A stretch of DNA of 64,000 nucleotides from Exercitatus varius (GCF_029577735.1 NZ_JARQTO010000003.1:100362-164361), one strand, 5' to 3'. Positions 50,610 through 60,259 are shown, numbered from the stretch's first letter. The notes: generated by a model from the letters alone, not told the origin. Numbers and translations are program-made.

Positions 50610-52496
50610 ATGAGCAATAATCAGCAAACTCTTGGTTTTCAAACGGAAGTGAAACAGCTTCTGCAATTAATGATTCATTCCCTGTATTCCAACAAGGAAA
50701 TTTTCTTACGCGAATTGATTTCCAATGCTTCGGACGCAGCGGATAAATTGCGCTTCAAAGCCCTTTCCGCGCCGGAATTGTATGAAGGCGACGGCGATTT
50801 AAAAGTGCGCATTCGTTTTGATGAGAAAAAAGGCACGCTTACCGTAAGCGATAACGGTATCGGTATGACGCGCGAACAGGCGATGGAACATCTCGGCACC
50901 ATTGCGAAATCGGGAACGAAGGAATTTTTGACCGCACTTGGGCAGGATCAGGCTAAAGACAGCCAGTTAATCGGTCAGTTTGGCGTGGGTTTTTATTCCG
51001 CTTTCATTGTGGCGGATAAAGTGGAAGTGCGCAGCCGCGCCGCAGGCGTGCCGGCGGAGCAGGGTGTACTTTGGACTTCAGCCGGCGAAGGCGAATATTC
51101 CGTTGAAGATATTGAGAAAAAAGATCGCGGCACGGAAATTACGCTGTTTTTGCGAGAAGACGAAAAAGAATTTTTAAACGAATGGCGTTTGCGTGAAATT
51201 ATCGGAAAATATTCCGATCACATCGGGTTGCCGGTGGAAATTCTGACCAAAGAACTCGACGACGAAGGCAAAGAAACCGGCGTAAAATGGGAAAAAATCA
51301 ATAAGGCGCAGGCGTTGTGGACGCGCGCAAAAGGCGAGATTTCCGACGAGGAATACAAAGAATTTTATAAACATATCAGCCACGATTTTGCCGATCCTTT
51401 GGTGTGGCAACATAATAAAGTGGAAGGTAATCAGGAATATACCAGCTTGCTTTATGTGCCGTCCAAAGCGCCGTGGGATTTGTTCAACCGCGATCAAAAA
51501 CACGGTTTGAAGCTTTATGTACAACGGGTTTTTATCATGGATGACGCGGAAGTGTTCATGCCGAATTATCTGCGTTTTATGCGCGGTTTGTTAGACAGCA
51601 ATGATCTGCCGCTAAACGTTTCCCGTGAAATTCTGCAGGACAATAAAACCACGGCGGCGTTGCGCAAAGCTTTGACGAAACGCGCTTTGCAAATGCTGGA
51701 AAAACTGGCGAAAGACGAACCGGAAAAATACGCTTTGTTCTGGAAAGAATTCGGTTTGGTCTTGAAGGAAGGCGTAGGCGAAGATTTTGCCAACCGCGAA
51801 CAAATCGCCAAATTATTCCGCTTCGCTTCCACGCATACGGACAGCAGCGAACAAACTGTGTCGCTGGAAGATTACATCGCCCGCATGAAAGAAGGGCAAA
51901 AAGCCGTTTATTACATTACCGCCGACAGTTATGTGGCGGCGAAAAACAGCCCGCACCTGGAATTATTCAATAAAAAAGGCATTGAAGTGTTGCTGCTTTC
52001 CGATCGTATCGACGAATGGATGTTGAGCTATTTAACGGAATTCGACGGCAAACCGCTGCAATCCGTTACCAAAGCGGATTTGGATTTAGGCGATTTGGCG
52101 GATAAAGCCGAAGAAGAAAAAGAGAAAGCGCAGGACGAAGCCTTAGGCGGTTTTGTAGAACGGGTGAAAACCTTGCTGGGCGAACGAGTAAAAAATGTGC
52201 GTTTAACCCATCGTTTAACCGATACGCCGGCGGTGGTGTCAACGGATAACGATCAAATGACCACGCAAATGGCGAAATTGTTTGCGATGAGCGGTCAGCC
52301 GGTGCCGGAAGTGAAATACACCTTTGAATTAAATCCGGATCACGATTTAGTGAAAAAAGTGGCGGAATTGACGGATGAATCCGCTTTCGCCAACTGGGTG
52401 GAATTGCTGTTGGAACAAGCCATGTTGTCGGAACGCGGCACGTTGGACAATCCGGCGGCCTTTATTAAACGCGTGAATACCTTGCTTGCCGGCTAG
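50610..52496 (+). CDS. htpG: Hsp90-family chaperone HtpG
   Basis: 628-residue Hsp90. GHKL ATPase at the N-terminus (ELISNASDAADKLR, DNGIGMT, GTIAKSGTKEF, GQFGVGFYSAF), middle domain (NRDQKHGLKLYVQRVFIMDD, LPLNVSREILQ) and C-terminal dimerization domain without a eukaryotic MEEVD tail. Assists protein folding under stress. Followed by an inverted USS terminator. Confidence 0.96.
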   Translation: MSNNQQTLGFQTEVKQLLQLMIHSLYSNKEIFLRELISNASDAADKLRFKALSAPELYEGDGDLKVRIRFDEKKGTLTVSDNGIGMTREQAMEHLGTIAKSGTKEFLTALGQDQAKDSQLIGQFGVGFYSAFIVADKVEVRSRAAGVPAEQGVLWTSAGEGEYSVEDIEKKDRGTEITLFLREDEKEFLNEWRLREIIGKYSDHIGLPVEILTKELDDEGKETGVKWEKINKAQALWTRAKGEISDEEYKEFYKHISHDFADPLVWQHNKVEGNQEYTSLLYVPSKAPWDLFNRDQKHGLKLYVQRVFIMDDAEVFMPNYLRFMRGLLDSNDLPLNVSREILQDNKTTAALRKALTKRALQMLEKLAKDEPEKYALFWKEFGLVLKEGVGEDFANREQIAKLFRFASTHTDSSEQTVSLEDYIARMKEGQKAVYYITADSYVAAKNSPHLELFNKKGIEVLLLSDRIDEWMLSYLTEFDGKPLQSVTKADLDLGDLADKAEEEKEKAQDEALGGFVERVKTLLGERVKNVRLTHRLTDTPAVVSTDNDQMTTQMAKLFAMSGQPVPEVKYTFELNPDHDLVKKVAELTDESAFANWVELLLEQAMLSERGTLDNPAAFIKRVNTLLAG

Positions 52497-52511
52497 ATTT
52501 AGCGCATTATA

Positions 52512-52557
52512 TGACCGCACTTTGCCGCTGTTTGCAGTAAAGTGCGGTCATTTTTTT
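52512..52557 (+). terminator. Inverted USS terminator after htpG
   Basis: TGACCGCACTTT and AAAGTGCGGTCA give a 12-bp perfect stem with a 15-base loop and seven Ts. Confidence 0.85.
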
Positions 52558-52588
52558 CGATGTTTTTTAGATTTGAACGGGTAATTTA

Positions 52589-52837
52589 ATGAAGCAATTT
52601 TTCTGTGTGACGGCTATGTTGCTGCGTATGAAAAATGCGCGGGCGTTTCCTTTTGCATGTCAAAAATTTTTCATGGAAACGGATGAGCGTATGACGGATA
52701 TTCGGGATGAAAAAAATCGCCGTCGCGTTCATGCCCGCCAGACGACGACAAAGAATAAAATGCCGATTCAAATTCAAAACACGCAAGCCAAAGCCGTCCA
52801 AAACGGCTTATTGACTTTGCGTCATCAGGTAAAATAA
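52589..52837 (+). CDS. Hypothetical small basic protein
   Basis: 82-residue ORF I do not recognise. Basic and Gln/Arg/Lys-rich after residue 35; no membrane helix or motif. Its stop TAA shares a base with the ATG of the phosphopantetheinyl transferase gene (TAATG), a coupling-type junction, and it starts after the htpG terminator with only a weak GGGTAA-like ribosome site. It may be a real gene or a translated leader. Confidence 0.4.
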   Translation: MKQFFCVTAMLLRMKNARAFPFACQKFFMETDERMTDIRDEKNRRRVHARQTTTKNKMPIQIQNTQAKAVQNGLLTLRHQVK

Positions 52838-53562
52838 TGGCAACTTTCATCGCTTGGGGCAATATTCGGCAGGATTACCCGTTTCAACTGCTGCCGCCGG
52901 AGTTGATTCCCGAACGTTTGCGTCAATCGGTTGAGCATCCGCTCCAAGGAAACGCGCGCGTTCGGCAACGTCATCGCTGCCGCCGGCTCGCCCATTTTCT
53001 GTTATGGCGGTTATGCCGGCAGGCGCAAATCGATACCGCATTTTTGCCGCAGATTTATTATACCGACAGCGGTCGCCCTGAATTTCCGTCGGAACATGTC
53101 GATTTTAACATTTCTCATTCCGGCGATTGGGTGGCGGTGATATTATCGGTTTCGTCCGCCAAACCGATAGTGGGCATTGATATTGAAATGCCAAAAACGG
53201 AACGAAATTTTACCGCACTTTTGGCGCATTTCGCGCCGCCGGCGGAACAGCGTTGGCTGGCGCGACAGAATGATGTTGCCGCGGGATTTTATCGTTGCTG
53301 GTGCCTGCGCGAAGCGGTGTTGAAATCCCAGGGCGTTGGCATTATGAAACTGAGCGAAGTGCAACATTGGCCGGAGCGGTTACAAATCCGTTCGGCGCAT
53401 TGCCCTGCCGGTCGCTTGTTTTTTTTCGAAGAACTGCCGTTTTACCTCGCAGCGTTTGCCGCGGGAAACGAATTAAACGAGGCGCAATATTTTTACTGGT
53501 CGCCGCAGGGGCTTTGCTCGTATTCGCTCAAAAGTGCGGTCGAATATTTAGTCAATTTTTAA
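52837..53562 (+). CDS. 4'-phosphopantetheinyl transferase (Sfp/AcpT type)
   Basis: 241-residue Sfp-type transferase. VDFNISHSGDWVAVIL, GIDIEM (Mg site) and WCLREAVLKSQGVGI are present, separated as in the long (Sfp) class. It moves the phosphopantetheine arm of CoA to carrier proteins. Two USS occur, including one that encodes KSAVEYLVNF at the C-terminus. I give no symbol, since AcpT and EntD-like members cannot be told apart here. Confidence 0.82.
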   Translation: MATFIAWGNIRQDYPFQLLPPELIPERLRQSVEHPLQGNARVRQRHRCRRLAHFLLWRLCRQAQIDTAFLPQIYYTDSGRPEFPSEHVDFNISHSGDWVAVILSVSSAKPIVGIDIEMPKTERNFTALLAHFAPPAEQRWLARQNDVAAGFYRCWCLREAVLKSQGVGIMKLSEVQHWPERLQIRSAHCPAGRLFFFEELPFYLAAFAAGNELNEAQYFYWSPQGLCSYSLKSAVEYLVNF

Positions 53563-53670
53563 CCGAATAGGCAAAAAATTTGTGACGCACCTCAAATTTT
53601 TCAATAAAAATTATCAAAATACGCACGATTTTTTAGTATTCTTAGAACCGTTCTCAAATAAGGAAAAATC

Positions 53671-54294
53671 ATGGCAGATATCCAACAATTTAGTCAGAAT
53701 GATATTGAAATTCTTAATGAGAAGCCACTTTATGATGGCTTTTTTCAATTAAAACGGGTGCATTTCCGCCATAAACTGTTTGCCGGCGGCATGAGCGGCG
53801 AAGTGGTTCGTGAATTATTGGTGAAAGGCGCCGCTTCTGCCGTTATCGCTTATGATCCCGAGCGGGACACGGTGATTTTAGTAGAACAGGTTCGTATCGG
53901 GGCCTATAATCCGGCTTTATCCGGTTCGCCCTGGTTGCTGGAGCTGATTGCCGGTATGGTGGAAGAAGGCGAAATGCCGCAAGAGGTTGCCGTGCGTGAA
54001 AGTCAGGAAGAGGCCGGCGTCGAGGTGACGAATTTGACCCATGCCTTGAGCGTGTGGGACAGTCCGGGAGGCACGGTGGAACGTATTCATTTGTTTGCCG
54101 GCAAAGTGGATAGTTCGAAAGCTAAAGGTTTGCACGGATTAGCGGAAGAGCACGAAGACATTAAAGTGCATGTAGTGGCCCGGGAAACCGCTTATGAATG
54201 GGCTGAACGGGGCAAAGTGGATAACAGCATTGCCGTGTTAGGCTTGTTGTGGTTGCAACTCAATTATAAAAAATTGCAACAGGCTTGGTTGTAA
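53671..54294 (+). CDS. nudF: ADP-ribose pyrophosphatase NudF
   Basis: 207-residue Nudix hydrolase. Nudix box GMVEEGEMPQEVAVRESQEEAGV (abbreviated: G-x5-E-x7-REx2EExG) is intact. Followed by AGV and a proline-glycine stretch (WDSPGGTVERIHLF) typical of ADP-ribose-specific members. Clustered with cpdA, as in enterics. Confidence 0.9.
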   Translation: MADIQQFSQNDIEILNEKPLYDGFFQLKRVHFRHKLFAGGMSGEVVRELLVKGAASAVIAYDPERDTVILVEQVRIGAYNPALSGSPWLLELIAGMVEEGEMPQEVAVRESQEEAGVEVTNLTHALSVWDSPGGTVERIHLFAGKVDSSKAKGLHGLAEEHEDIKVHVVARETAYEWAERGKVDNSIAVLGLLWLQLNYKKLQQAWL

Positions 54295-54436
54295 AATGTG
54301 ACGAATGTGGCATTTTTAGCAAAAATTTTGTACAGAAATATGATCTCTGTAACATTTTAGCATTTTAACAGGTGCAAATTTTTTTGAAGCGGATAATCTT
54401 GCGATTGCGATATTGGATGGGGAACAGGAGAATCCC

Positions 54437-55267
54437 ATGATTAACACGTATCAATATGACACGGATTCGGATGAGATACGCATTCTACAAATCACCGATC
54501 CGCATTTATTTAAGGACGCCGGCAGCGAGTTATTGGGGATAAATACTTGCGCCAGCTTTAACCAGGTCTTAACGGAAATTCAGGCTTCGCCGTTTCAGGC
54601 GGATCTGGTTTTGGCAACGGGTGATTTGGTGCAGGACAGTTCGGACGAAGGTTATTTGCGCTTTTGCGAGATGGTGCAATCGCTGGGAAAACCGGTTTTC
54701 TGGTTGCCGGGTAATCATGATTTTCAGCCGAAAATGAATGAATTGCTGAATAAAAGTCACGGTAACATTTGCGCAAAAAAGCAGATTCTGGCAGGTGAAA
54801 AATGGCAGGTGCTGTTACTGGACAGTCAGGTTTTCGGCGTGCCGCACGGCAGTTTGACGGAATATCAGTTGGATTGGCTACACGATAAACTGAAAGCGGA
54901 ACCGGCTCGTTATGCGCTGATTGCGCTGCATCATCATTTGCTTTCAACCCATTCCGCCTGGTTGGATCAACATAACCTGCGCAACGCCAATGAATTGGCG
55001 CAGATATTGGCGGAATTCAACAATGTGAAAGGTATTGTTTACGGGCATATTCATCAGGCGGTGGACGGTATTTGGAACGGATACCGCGTGATGTCGACGC
55101 CTTCCACCTGTATTCAGTTTAAGCCGGATAGCAATCATTTTGAGCTGGATACGCTGCAACCCGGCTGGCGTGAAATTATTCTGCACGGCGACGGGCGAAT
55201 TGAAACCTACGTTCGCCGTATTCAGCAAGCCAGTTTCTTACCGAATATGAGTGAAGACGGTTATTAA
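54437..55267 (+). CDS. cpdA: 3',5'-cyclic-AMP phosphodiesterase CpdA
   Basis: 276-residue calcineurin-type phosphodiesterase: QITDPHLF, ATGDLVQDSSDEGY, LPGNHDFQPKM, ALHHHLLSTHS and YGHIHQAVDG hold the metal ligands. ATG 54437 follows CAGGAG with standard spacing; an ATG at 54413 also exists. In Pasteurellaceae CpdA lowers cAMP and thereby affects CRP-dependent competence, which is relevant to USS uptake (family knowledge). Confidence 0.9.
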   Translation: MINTYQYDTDSDEIRILQITDPHLFKDAGSELLGINTCASFNQVLTEIQASPFQADLVLATGDLVQDSSDEGYLRFCEMVQSLGKPVFWLPGNHDFQPKMNELLNKSHGNICAKKQILAGEKWQVLLLDSQVFGVPHGSLTEYQLDWLHDKLKAEPARYALIALHHHLLSTHSAWLDQHNLRNANELAQILAEFNNVKGIVYGHIHQAVDGIWNGYRVMSTPSTCIQFKPDSNHFELDTLQPGWREIILHGDGRIETYVRRIQQASFLPNMSEDGY

Positions 55268-55270
55268 CCT

Positions 55271-55295
55271 AAAGATCGGCTTGTCCGATCTTTTT
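55271..55295 (+). terminator. Terminator after cpdA
   Basis: AAAGATCGG and CCGATCTTT form a 9-bp stem with a 5-base loop, then Ts. Confidence 0.85.
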
Positions 55296-55414
55296 GATTT
55301 AACGCAATTTTTGCGCTCATTACCCCTAAATGGTTAAACTCTTCCGCCTCAATTTCCTACGACTTCCTAATAGCTTATGTTAGAATCTATCATTATTTTA
55401 TGATCGGATTTTTT

Positions 55415-56050
55415 ATGCTTCATCAACTTCAATTAGAACAAATTGCTTGCCAACGGGGCGATAAAGTTTTATTTACCGATTTGTCTTTAACCTTTAAATC
55501 GGGCGATTTCGTGCAAATTGAAGGATATAACGGAATTGGTAAAACCAGTCTGTTACGCATAATTACGGGATTGACGCAGCCGTTAACGGGCCGTGTGCAA
55601 TGGAACGGTGAGGACATTTCTTTGTGTCGCGAACAATTTCACGCGGATTTATTGTATTTAGGTCATCTTTCCGGTGTGAAACCCGAATTAACCGCGTGGG
55701 AAAATTTGCGCTTTTACCAAAAAATTTCCGCCTGTGAGCAAAGCGAATCGGCATTATGGCAGGCGCTGGAAACGGTGGGATTGGCGGGACGTGAAGATAT
55801 TGCCGCCGGCCGGCTTTCCGCCGGGCAGCAAAAACGTATTGGGCTAGCCCGTTTGTGGTTATCGCAAGCGCCGTTGTGGATTTTGGACGAGCCTTTTAAT
55901 GCCATTGATAAACACGGCGTAACTGTGCTGACGGAACATTTTGAACGGCATGTGAAAAACGGCGGTATCGTGATTTTAACCAGTCATCAGGACGTGCCGA
56001 GCCGGATACTGGATAAAGTGCGGTTAGATTTTTACAAGTTTTTGGAATAA
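55415..56050 (+). CDS. ccmA: Heme exporter ATPase CcmA
   Basis: 211-residue ABC ATPase: Walker A GYNGIGKTS, signature LSAGQQKRIGLARLW, Walker B LWILDEPFNAID. The ATG at 55415 starts MLHQLQLEQIACQRG, like family members; an ATG at 55400 is possible. First gene of the ccm cytochrome c maturation operon. A USS lies near the 3' end (KVRLDFY). Confidence 0.92.
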   Translation: MLHQLQLEQIACQRGDKVLFTDLSLTFKSGDFVQIEGYNGIGKTSLLRIITGLTQPLTGRVQWNGEDISLCREQFHADLLYLGHLSGVKPELTAWENLRFYQKISACEQSESALWQALETVGLAGREDIAAGRLSAGQQKRIGLARLWLSQAPLWILDEPFNAIDKHGVTVLTEHFERHVKNGGIVILTSHQDVPSRILDKVRLDFYKFLE

Positions 56051-56053
56051 GCC

Positions 56054-56719
56054 ATGCTATTTGCTGAAATTATCAAGCGGGAACTGCGTATAGCCATGCG
56101 GAAACAGGCGGAAATTCTAAATCCGTTATGGTTTTTTTTGATCGTGATTACTTTGTTTCCGCTGGTTGTCGGGCCGGATCCCAATTTGCTTGCCAAAATT
56201 GCGGGCGGCGTGGCTTGGGTGGCGGCATTGCTTTCCGCTTTGCTGTCCTTTGAGCGTTTGTTTCGGGACGATTTTATCGACGGCTCGCTGGAACAGTTGA
56301 TGTTAACTTCGCAGCCCCTGGCGCTGGTGGCGTTGGCAAAGGTGGCGGCGCATTGGATGTTGACGGGATTTCCGTTGATTTTGCTGTCGCCGGTTGCGGC
56401 TTTATTGCTGTCTTTGGATGCGCATATTTGGTGGGCGTTGGCATTGACTTTATTCGTTGGTACGCCGGTGCTGAGTTGTATCGGGGCGATCGGCGTGGCA
56501 TTAACCGTGGGATTACGCAAGGGCGGCGTATTGTTAAGCCTGCTGGTGGTTCCGCTGTTTATCCCGGTTTTGATTTTTTCGGCCTCCGTATTGGATGCCG
56601 CAACGTTAAATTTGCCTTATCGGGGACAACTTGCGATTCTCGCTGCGATGGCGGTCGCTTCGTTAACGCTTGCGCCTTTTGCCGTTGCGGCGGCGTTACG
56701 CGTAAGTTTAGATAATTAA
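56054..56719 (+). CDS. ccmB: Heme exporter membrane protein CcmB
   Basis: 221-residue protein with six hydrophobic segments. FFLIVITLFPLVVGPDPNLL and the LLSFERLFRDDFIDGSLEQL loop are diagnostic. Works with CcmA and CcmC to release holo-CcmE. 3-bp gap to ccmA. Confidence 0.93.
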   Translation: MLFAEIIKRELRIAMRKQAEILNPLWFFLIVITLFPLVVGPDPNLLAKIAGGVAWVAALLSALLSFERLFRDDFIDGSLEQLMLTSQPLALVALAKVAAHWMLTGFPLILLSPVAALLLSLDAHIWWALALTLFVGTPVLSCIGAIGVALTVGLRKGGVLLSLLVVPLFIPVLIFSASVLDAATLNLPYRGQLAILAAMAVASLTLAPFAVAAALRVSLDN

Positions 56720-56733
56720 AAGGAAAAATGTTC

Positions 56734-57465
56734 ATGTGGAAATGGTTACATCCTTATGCGAAACCTGAAACTCAGTACCGCCTGTGCGGCAAGCTGAGCC
56801 CGTTTTTTGCGGTTCTGACCGCGTTGCTGCTCGGTATCGGTCTGGTATGGGGCCTGGCGTTTGCGCCCGCCGATTATCAACAGGGTAACAGTTTCCGGAT
56901 TATGTACGTGCATGTGCCGTCGGCGATTTGGTCGATGAGTATTTACGTCGCCATGGCGCTGGCGGGCGTGATCGGTTTAGTCTGGCAGATTAAACAGGCA
57001 CACCTGTCCATTATAGCGATGGCCCCGATTGGCGCGGTGTTTAACTTTTTGGCGCTGGCAACCGGCTCAATTTGGGGGAAACCGATGTGGGGAACTTGGT
57101 GGGTGTGGGATGCGCGTTTAACCGCTTCATTGATTTTGTTTTTTCTATATCTTGGCGTTATGGCGCTGTATTCTTCGTTTCAGGATCGCAACGCCGGCAT
57201 GAAAGCCACTGCTATTTTGTGTATTGTCGGGGTTATCAATATCCCGATTATTCATTTTTCGGTAGAATGGTGGAACACCTTGCATCAAGGCGCCAGCATT
57301 ACGAAATTTGAGAAGCCTTCTATTGCCACGCCGATGTTGATTCCGTTGATTTTCAGTATTTTCGGATTTATGGCGTTAACCGTTTGGCTGACATTGGTGC
57401 GTTATCGAAACGCTTTATTGCGCGAAGACATTAAACGTCCGTGGGTACGCGCGCTGGTGAAATAA
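56734..57465 (+). CDS. ccmC: Heme-handling protein CcmC
   Basis: About 243-residue membrane protein with six helices and the tryptophan-rich WWD motif (WGTWWVWDARLT) that binds heme, plus conserved His in YVHVPSAIWSM and HFSVEWWNTLHQ. The ATG at 56734 (MWKWLHPYAKPE) has better spacing from AAGGA than the one at 56728 and matches the family start. Confidence 0.94.
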   Translation: MWKWLHPYAKPETQYRLCGKLSPFFAVLTALLLGIGLVWGLAFAPADYQQGNSFRIMYVHVPSAIWSMSIYVAMALAGVIGLVWQIKQAHLSIIAMAPIGAVFNFLALATGSIWGKPMWGTWWVWDARLTASLILFFLYLGVMALYSSFQDRNAGMKATAILCIVGVINIPIIHFSVEWWNTLHQGASITKFEKPSIATPMLIPLIFSIFGFMALTVWLTLVRYRNALLREDIKRPWVRALVK

Positions 57466-57476
57466 AAGTGCGGTCA

Positions 57477-57549
57477 CAAAAAGCAACGCTTTTTGAACGT
57501 TGGCTTTGCCAACGGTGGCGAAGCCATAAGTAATCGCACCGGCGATTAC
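57477..57549 (+). repeat. Run of hairpins in the ccmC-ccmD gap
   Basis: After a USS, this 117-bp gap has consecutive short perfect palindromes: CAAAAAGC/GCTTTTTG (57477-57495), CGTTGGC/GCCAACG (57498-57514), TGGC/GCCA around 57516-57526, and GTAATCGC/GCGATTAC (57530-57549). No ORF is evident in the gap. Confidence 0.75.
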
Positions 57550-57582
57550 GCATAAAATTTTAAACGTTTTTTGGAGAGAACT

Positions 57583-57786
57583 ATGTTTTTCCAATCTTGG
57601 AGTGATTTTTTAAATATGGGCGGTTACGGATTTTACGTTTGGCTGTCCTACGGGGTGTCGCTGGCGGCGATTGTCGGCTTGATTGTGCAGAGTTATCGGG
57701 GCAAAAAAAACATTCTTGCGGAAGTGAAACGCGAACTGGCGCGCGAACAACGATTACAGGCGAATAAAACGAGAGGCGGTCTATGA
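57583..57786 (+). CDS. ccmD: CcmD, small heme exporter component
   Basis: 67-residue protein: one membrane helix (about 16-36) then a basic tail, typical for CcmD. Start ATG 57583 follows GGAGAG; a TTG-led longer reading is not needed. Needed for CcmC-CcmE function. Overlaps ccmE by 4 bases. Confidence 0.88.
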   Translation: MFFQSWSDFLNMGGYGFYVWLSYGVSLAAIVGLIVQSYRGKKNILAEVKRELAREQRLQANKTRGGL

Positions 57787-58301
57787 ATCCGAGACGTAAA
57801 TCCAGATTGAAAGTCGTATTGTTTATTTTGCTCGGCGTGTCTGTCGCCGCGGGATTGATGATGTATGCGCTGCGTTCGAATATCGATTTGTTCTATACGC
57901 CGTCGGAAGTGGTGAACGGCAAACAAAACGATGCAAGTCAGAAACCGGAAGTCGGCCAGCGTATCCGAGTGGGCGGTATGGTGGTTGCCGGTACGGTGAA
58001 ACGTGATGCGGAAAGCCTTAAAGTGCGGTTTGATGTGAATGATATCGGTCCTTCCATTACCGTGGAATATGAAGGCATTTTGCCGGATTTATTCCGTGAA
58101 GGACAGGGTATTGTTGCCCAAGGCACCTTAATTGAACCGACGGTTCTGCAGGCTTCCGAAGTGTTGGCTAAGCATGATGAAAACTATGTTCCGCCGGAAT
58201 TGGGCGAACAAATGGAAAAAGTACATAAGCCGATGGGTGTCAGCAGTGCCGACCTGAAAGGGGAAAGCGAGCGGGATCAACAACAAAAAGAGAACCAATA
58301 A
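57783..58301 (+). CDS. ccmE: Heme chaperone CcmE
   Basis: 172-residue protein with an N-terminal anchor (about 8-28) and an OB-fold. The heme-binding histidine is in AKHDENYVPPELG (His-x3-Tyr). It carries heme to CcmF. A USS lies at about 58020. The ccmF start overlaps its stop by one base. Confidence 0.95.
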   Translation: MNPRRKSRLKVVLFILLGVSVAAGLMMYALRSNIDLFYTPSEVVNGKQNDASQKPEVGQRIRVGGMVVAGTVKRDAESLKVRFDVNDIGPSITVEYEGILPDLFREGQGIVAQGTLIEPTVLQASEVLAKHDENYVPPELGEQMEKVHKPMGVSSADLKGESERDQQQKENQ

Positions 58302-60259
58302 TGATTGCGGAATTAGGTAATTATGCGCTTGCGCTCAGTTTAGCCGTGTCGGTTTTCCTGGCGATTCTTCCTTTGTGGGGAGCCGAGAGAGGCAACGTTC
58401 AATTTATGGCATTGGCGCGTCCGATGACATACGGCTTGTTTTTGTCGCTTAGCGTGGCTTTCGGCGCATTATTTTATGCGTTCGCCGTGAATGATTTCAG
58501 CGTGCAATATGTGGTGAATAACTCCAATTCCAACTTACCGTTGCAATATCGTTTGTCCGCGGTATGGGGGGCGCACGAAGGTTCATTGTTACTTTGGATT
58601 TGGATGCTGACCTTATGGGGCGCCGCCGTTGCGTCGTTCAGTAAACGGTTGCCGCAGGAAGCGGTGGCGCGGGTATTGGGCATTATGGGACTTATCAGTA
58701 TCGGTTTCCTGTTATTTGTGTTGTTTACTTCCAATCCGTTTACCCGAACCTTTCCGGATTTTCCGGTTGACGGGCGTGAGTTGAATCCGTTGCTGCAGGA
58801 TGTGGGATTAATTTTCCATCCGCCTTTGCTGTATATGGGCTATGTGGGCTTTTCTGTGGCCTTTGCTTTTTCCATTGCCTCATTAATGACGGGAAAACTG
58901 GATACCGCCTGGGCGCGCTGGTCCCGTCCGTGGACGATGGCGGCCTGGATCTTTTTAACTTTAGGTATCGTGCTTGGTTCCTGGTGGGCGTATTACGAAC
59001 TCGGCTGGGGCGGCTGGTGGTTCTGGGATCCGGTGGAAAACGCCTCGCTGATGCCTTGGTTGGCGGGAACGGCCTTATTACACAGCCTGGCGGTAACGGA
59101 AAAACGCGGCGCTTTCAAGGCGTGGACCGTGTTATTGGCGATTTTAGCTTTTTCCCTTTGTTTGCTCGGTACGTTTTTAGTGCGTTCCGGCATTTTGGTT
59201 TCCGTGCATGCCTTTGCTTCGGATCCGACCCGCGGACTGTATATTTTGGCCTATCTCGTGGTGGTGATCGGCGGTTCGTTAACCTTATATGCGTTTAAAG
59301 GCAATCGGATTCGCTCCCGCGATAATTCGGAACGTTATTCGCGCGAAAGCATGTTGTTACTCAATAATATCCTTTTAATGACCGCACTTTCCGTGGTGTT
59401 GCTAGGAACGTTATTGCCATTGGTGCATAAGCAATTGGGATTAGGCACCATTTCGATCGGCGCGCCGTTTTTTGATCAAATGTTCCTGATTATCTGTACG
59501 CCGTTTGCGTTGCTGTTGGGAATCGGTCCACTGGTGAAATGGCGACGGGATCAGTTCTCGGCTATTCGCATACCGGTGGTTGTCAGCGTTATTCTCATGA
59601 CATTATTGGGTTTCGGTTTGCCGTTACTGCTGCAACATAAATTAACGGTTTCCGCCGTGTTAGGCGTGATGATGGCGGTCATTATTGTGTTACTCAGTTT
59701 GTATGAATTGCATCAACGCGCGACTCATCGTTGCGGATTCTGGACGGGGCTGACCAAATTATCTCGCTCTCACTGGGGAATGATCGCCGCTCATTTAGGC
59801 GTGGCGATGACTATCTGGGGCGTTGCTTTCAGCCAGAATTACAGCGTTGAGCGTGATGTGCGCATGAAAGTGGGAGACAGCGTGCAAATTGAAGATTATC
59901 GTTTTGAATTCAAAGGCGTTACCGAAGCGAACGGTCCGAACTATGCCGGCGGCAAAGCGCAAGTGGATATTTTTGTCGGCGATAAGCAGGAAGCCGCGTT
60001 GTTTGCCGAAAAACGCTTTTATACCGTCAGCAAAATGACGATGACGGAAGCGGCGATTGATTGGGGATTTACCCGCGATCTTTATGTGGCCTTAGGTGAA
60101 AGTCTGGGAGACGGTTCCTGGGCATTGCGCTTGTATTACAAACCTTTTGTCCGCTGGATTTGGTTCGGCGGTCTGTTTATGGCCTTGGGCGGATTGCTTT
60201 GCATGAGCGATCGTCGTTACCGTTTCTCAAAAATTGTAAAAGAAAAAACAAATGAATAA
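58301..60259 (+). CDS. ccmF: Cytochrome c heme lyase subunit CcmF
   Basis: 652-residue membrane protein with many helices and a WWD motif in WGGWWFWDPVENASLMPWL, flanked by conserved histidines (WGAHEGSLLLW; HPPLLYMGYVG). It ligates heme to apocytochrome c. Ends with the typical large periplasmic loop and a final helix. Overlaps ccmG by 8 bases. Confidence 0.96.
   Translation: MIAELGNYALALSLAVSVFLAILPLWGAERGNVQFMALARPMTYGLFLSLSVAFGALFYAFAVNDFSVQYVVNNSNSNLPLQYRLSAVWGAHEGSLLLWIWMLTLWGAAVASFSKRLPQEAVARVLGIMGLISIGFLLFVLFTSNPFTRTFPDFPVDGRELNPLLQDVGLIFHPPLLYMGYVGFSVAFAFSIASLMTGKLDTAWARWSRPWTMAAWIFLTLGIVLGSWWAYYELGWGGWWFWDPVENASLMPWLAGTALLHSLAVTEKRGAFKAWTVLLAILAFSLCLLGTFLVRSGILVSVHAFASDPTRGLYILAYLVVVIGGSLTLYAFKGNRIRSRDNSERYSRESMLLLNNILLMTALSVVLLGTLLPLVHKQLGLGTISIGAPFFDQMFLIICTPFALLLGIGPLVKWRRDQFSAIRIPVVVSVILMTLLGFGLPLLLQHKLTVSAVLGVMMAVIIVLLSLYELHQRATHRCGFWTGLTKLSRSHWGMIAAHLGVAMTIWGVAFSQNYSVERDVRMKVGDSVQIEDYRFEFKGVTEANGPNYAGGKAQVDIFVGDKQEAALFAEKRFYTVSKMTMTEAAIDWGFTRDLYVALGESLGDGSWALRLYYKPFVRWIWFGGLFMALGGLLCMSDRRYRFSKIVKEKTNE

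Noticed and set aside
54297..54312. Possible CRP site upstream of cpdA (TGTGA-N6-TGGCA)
   Set aside because: Only one half matches well; too weak to call without a binding or expression test.
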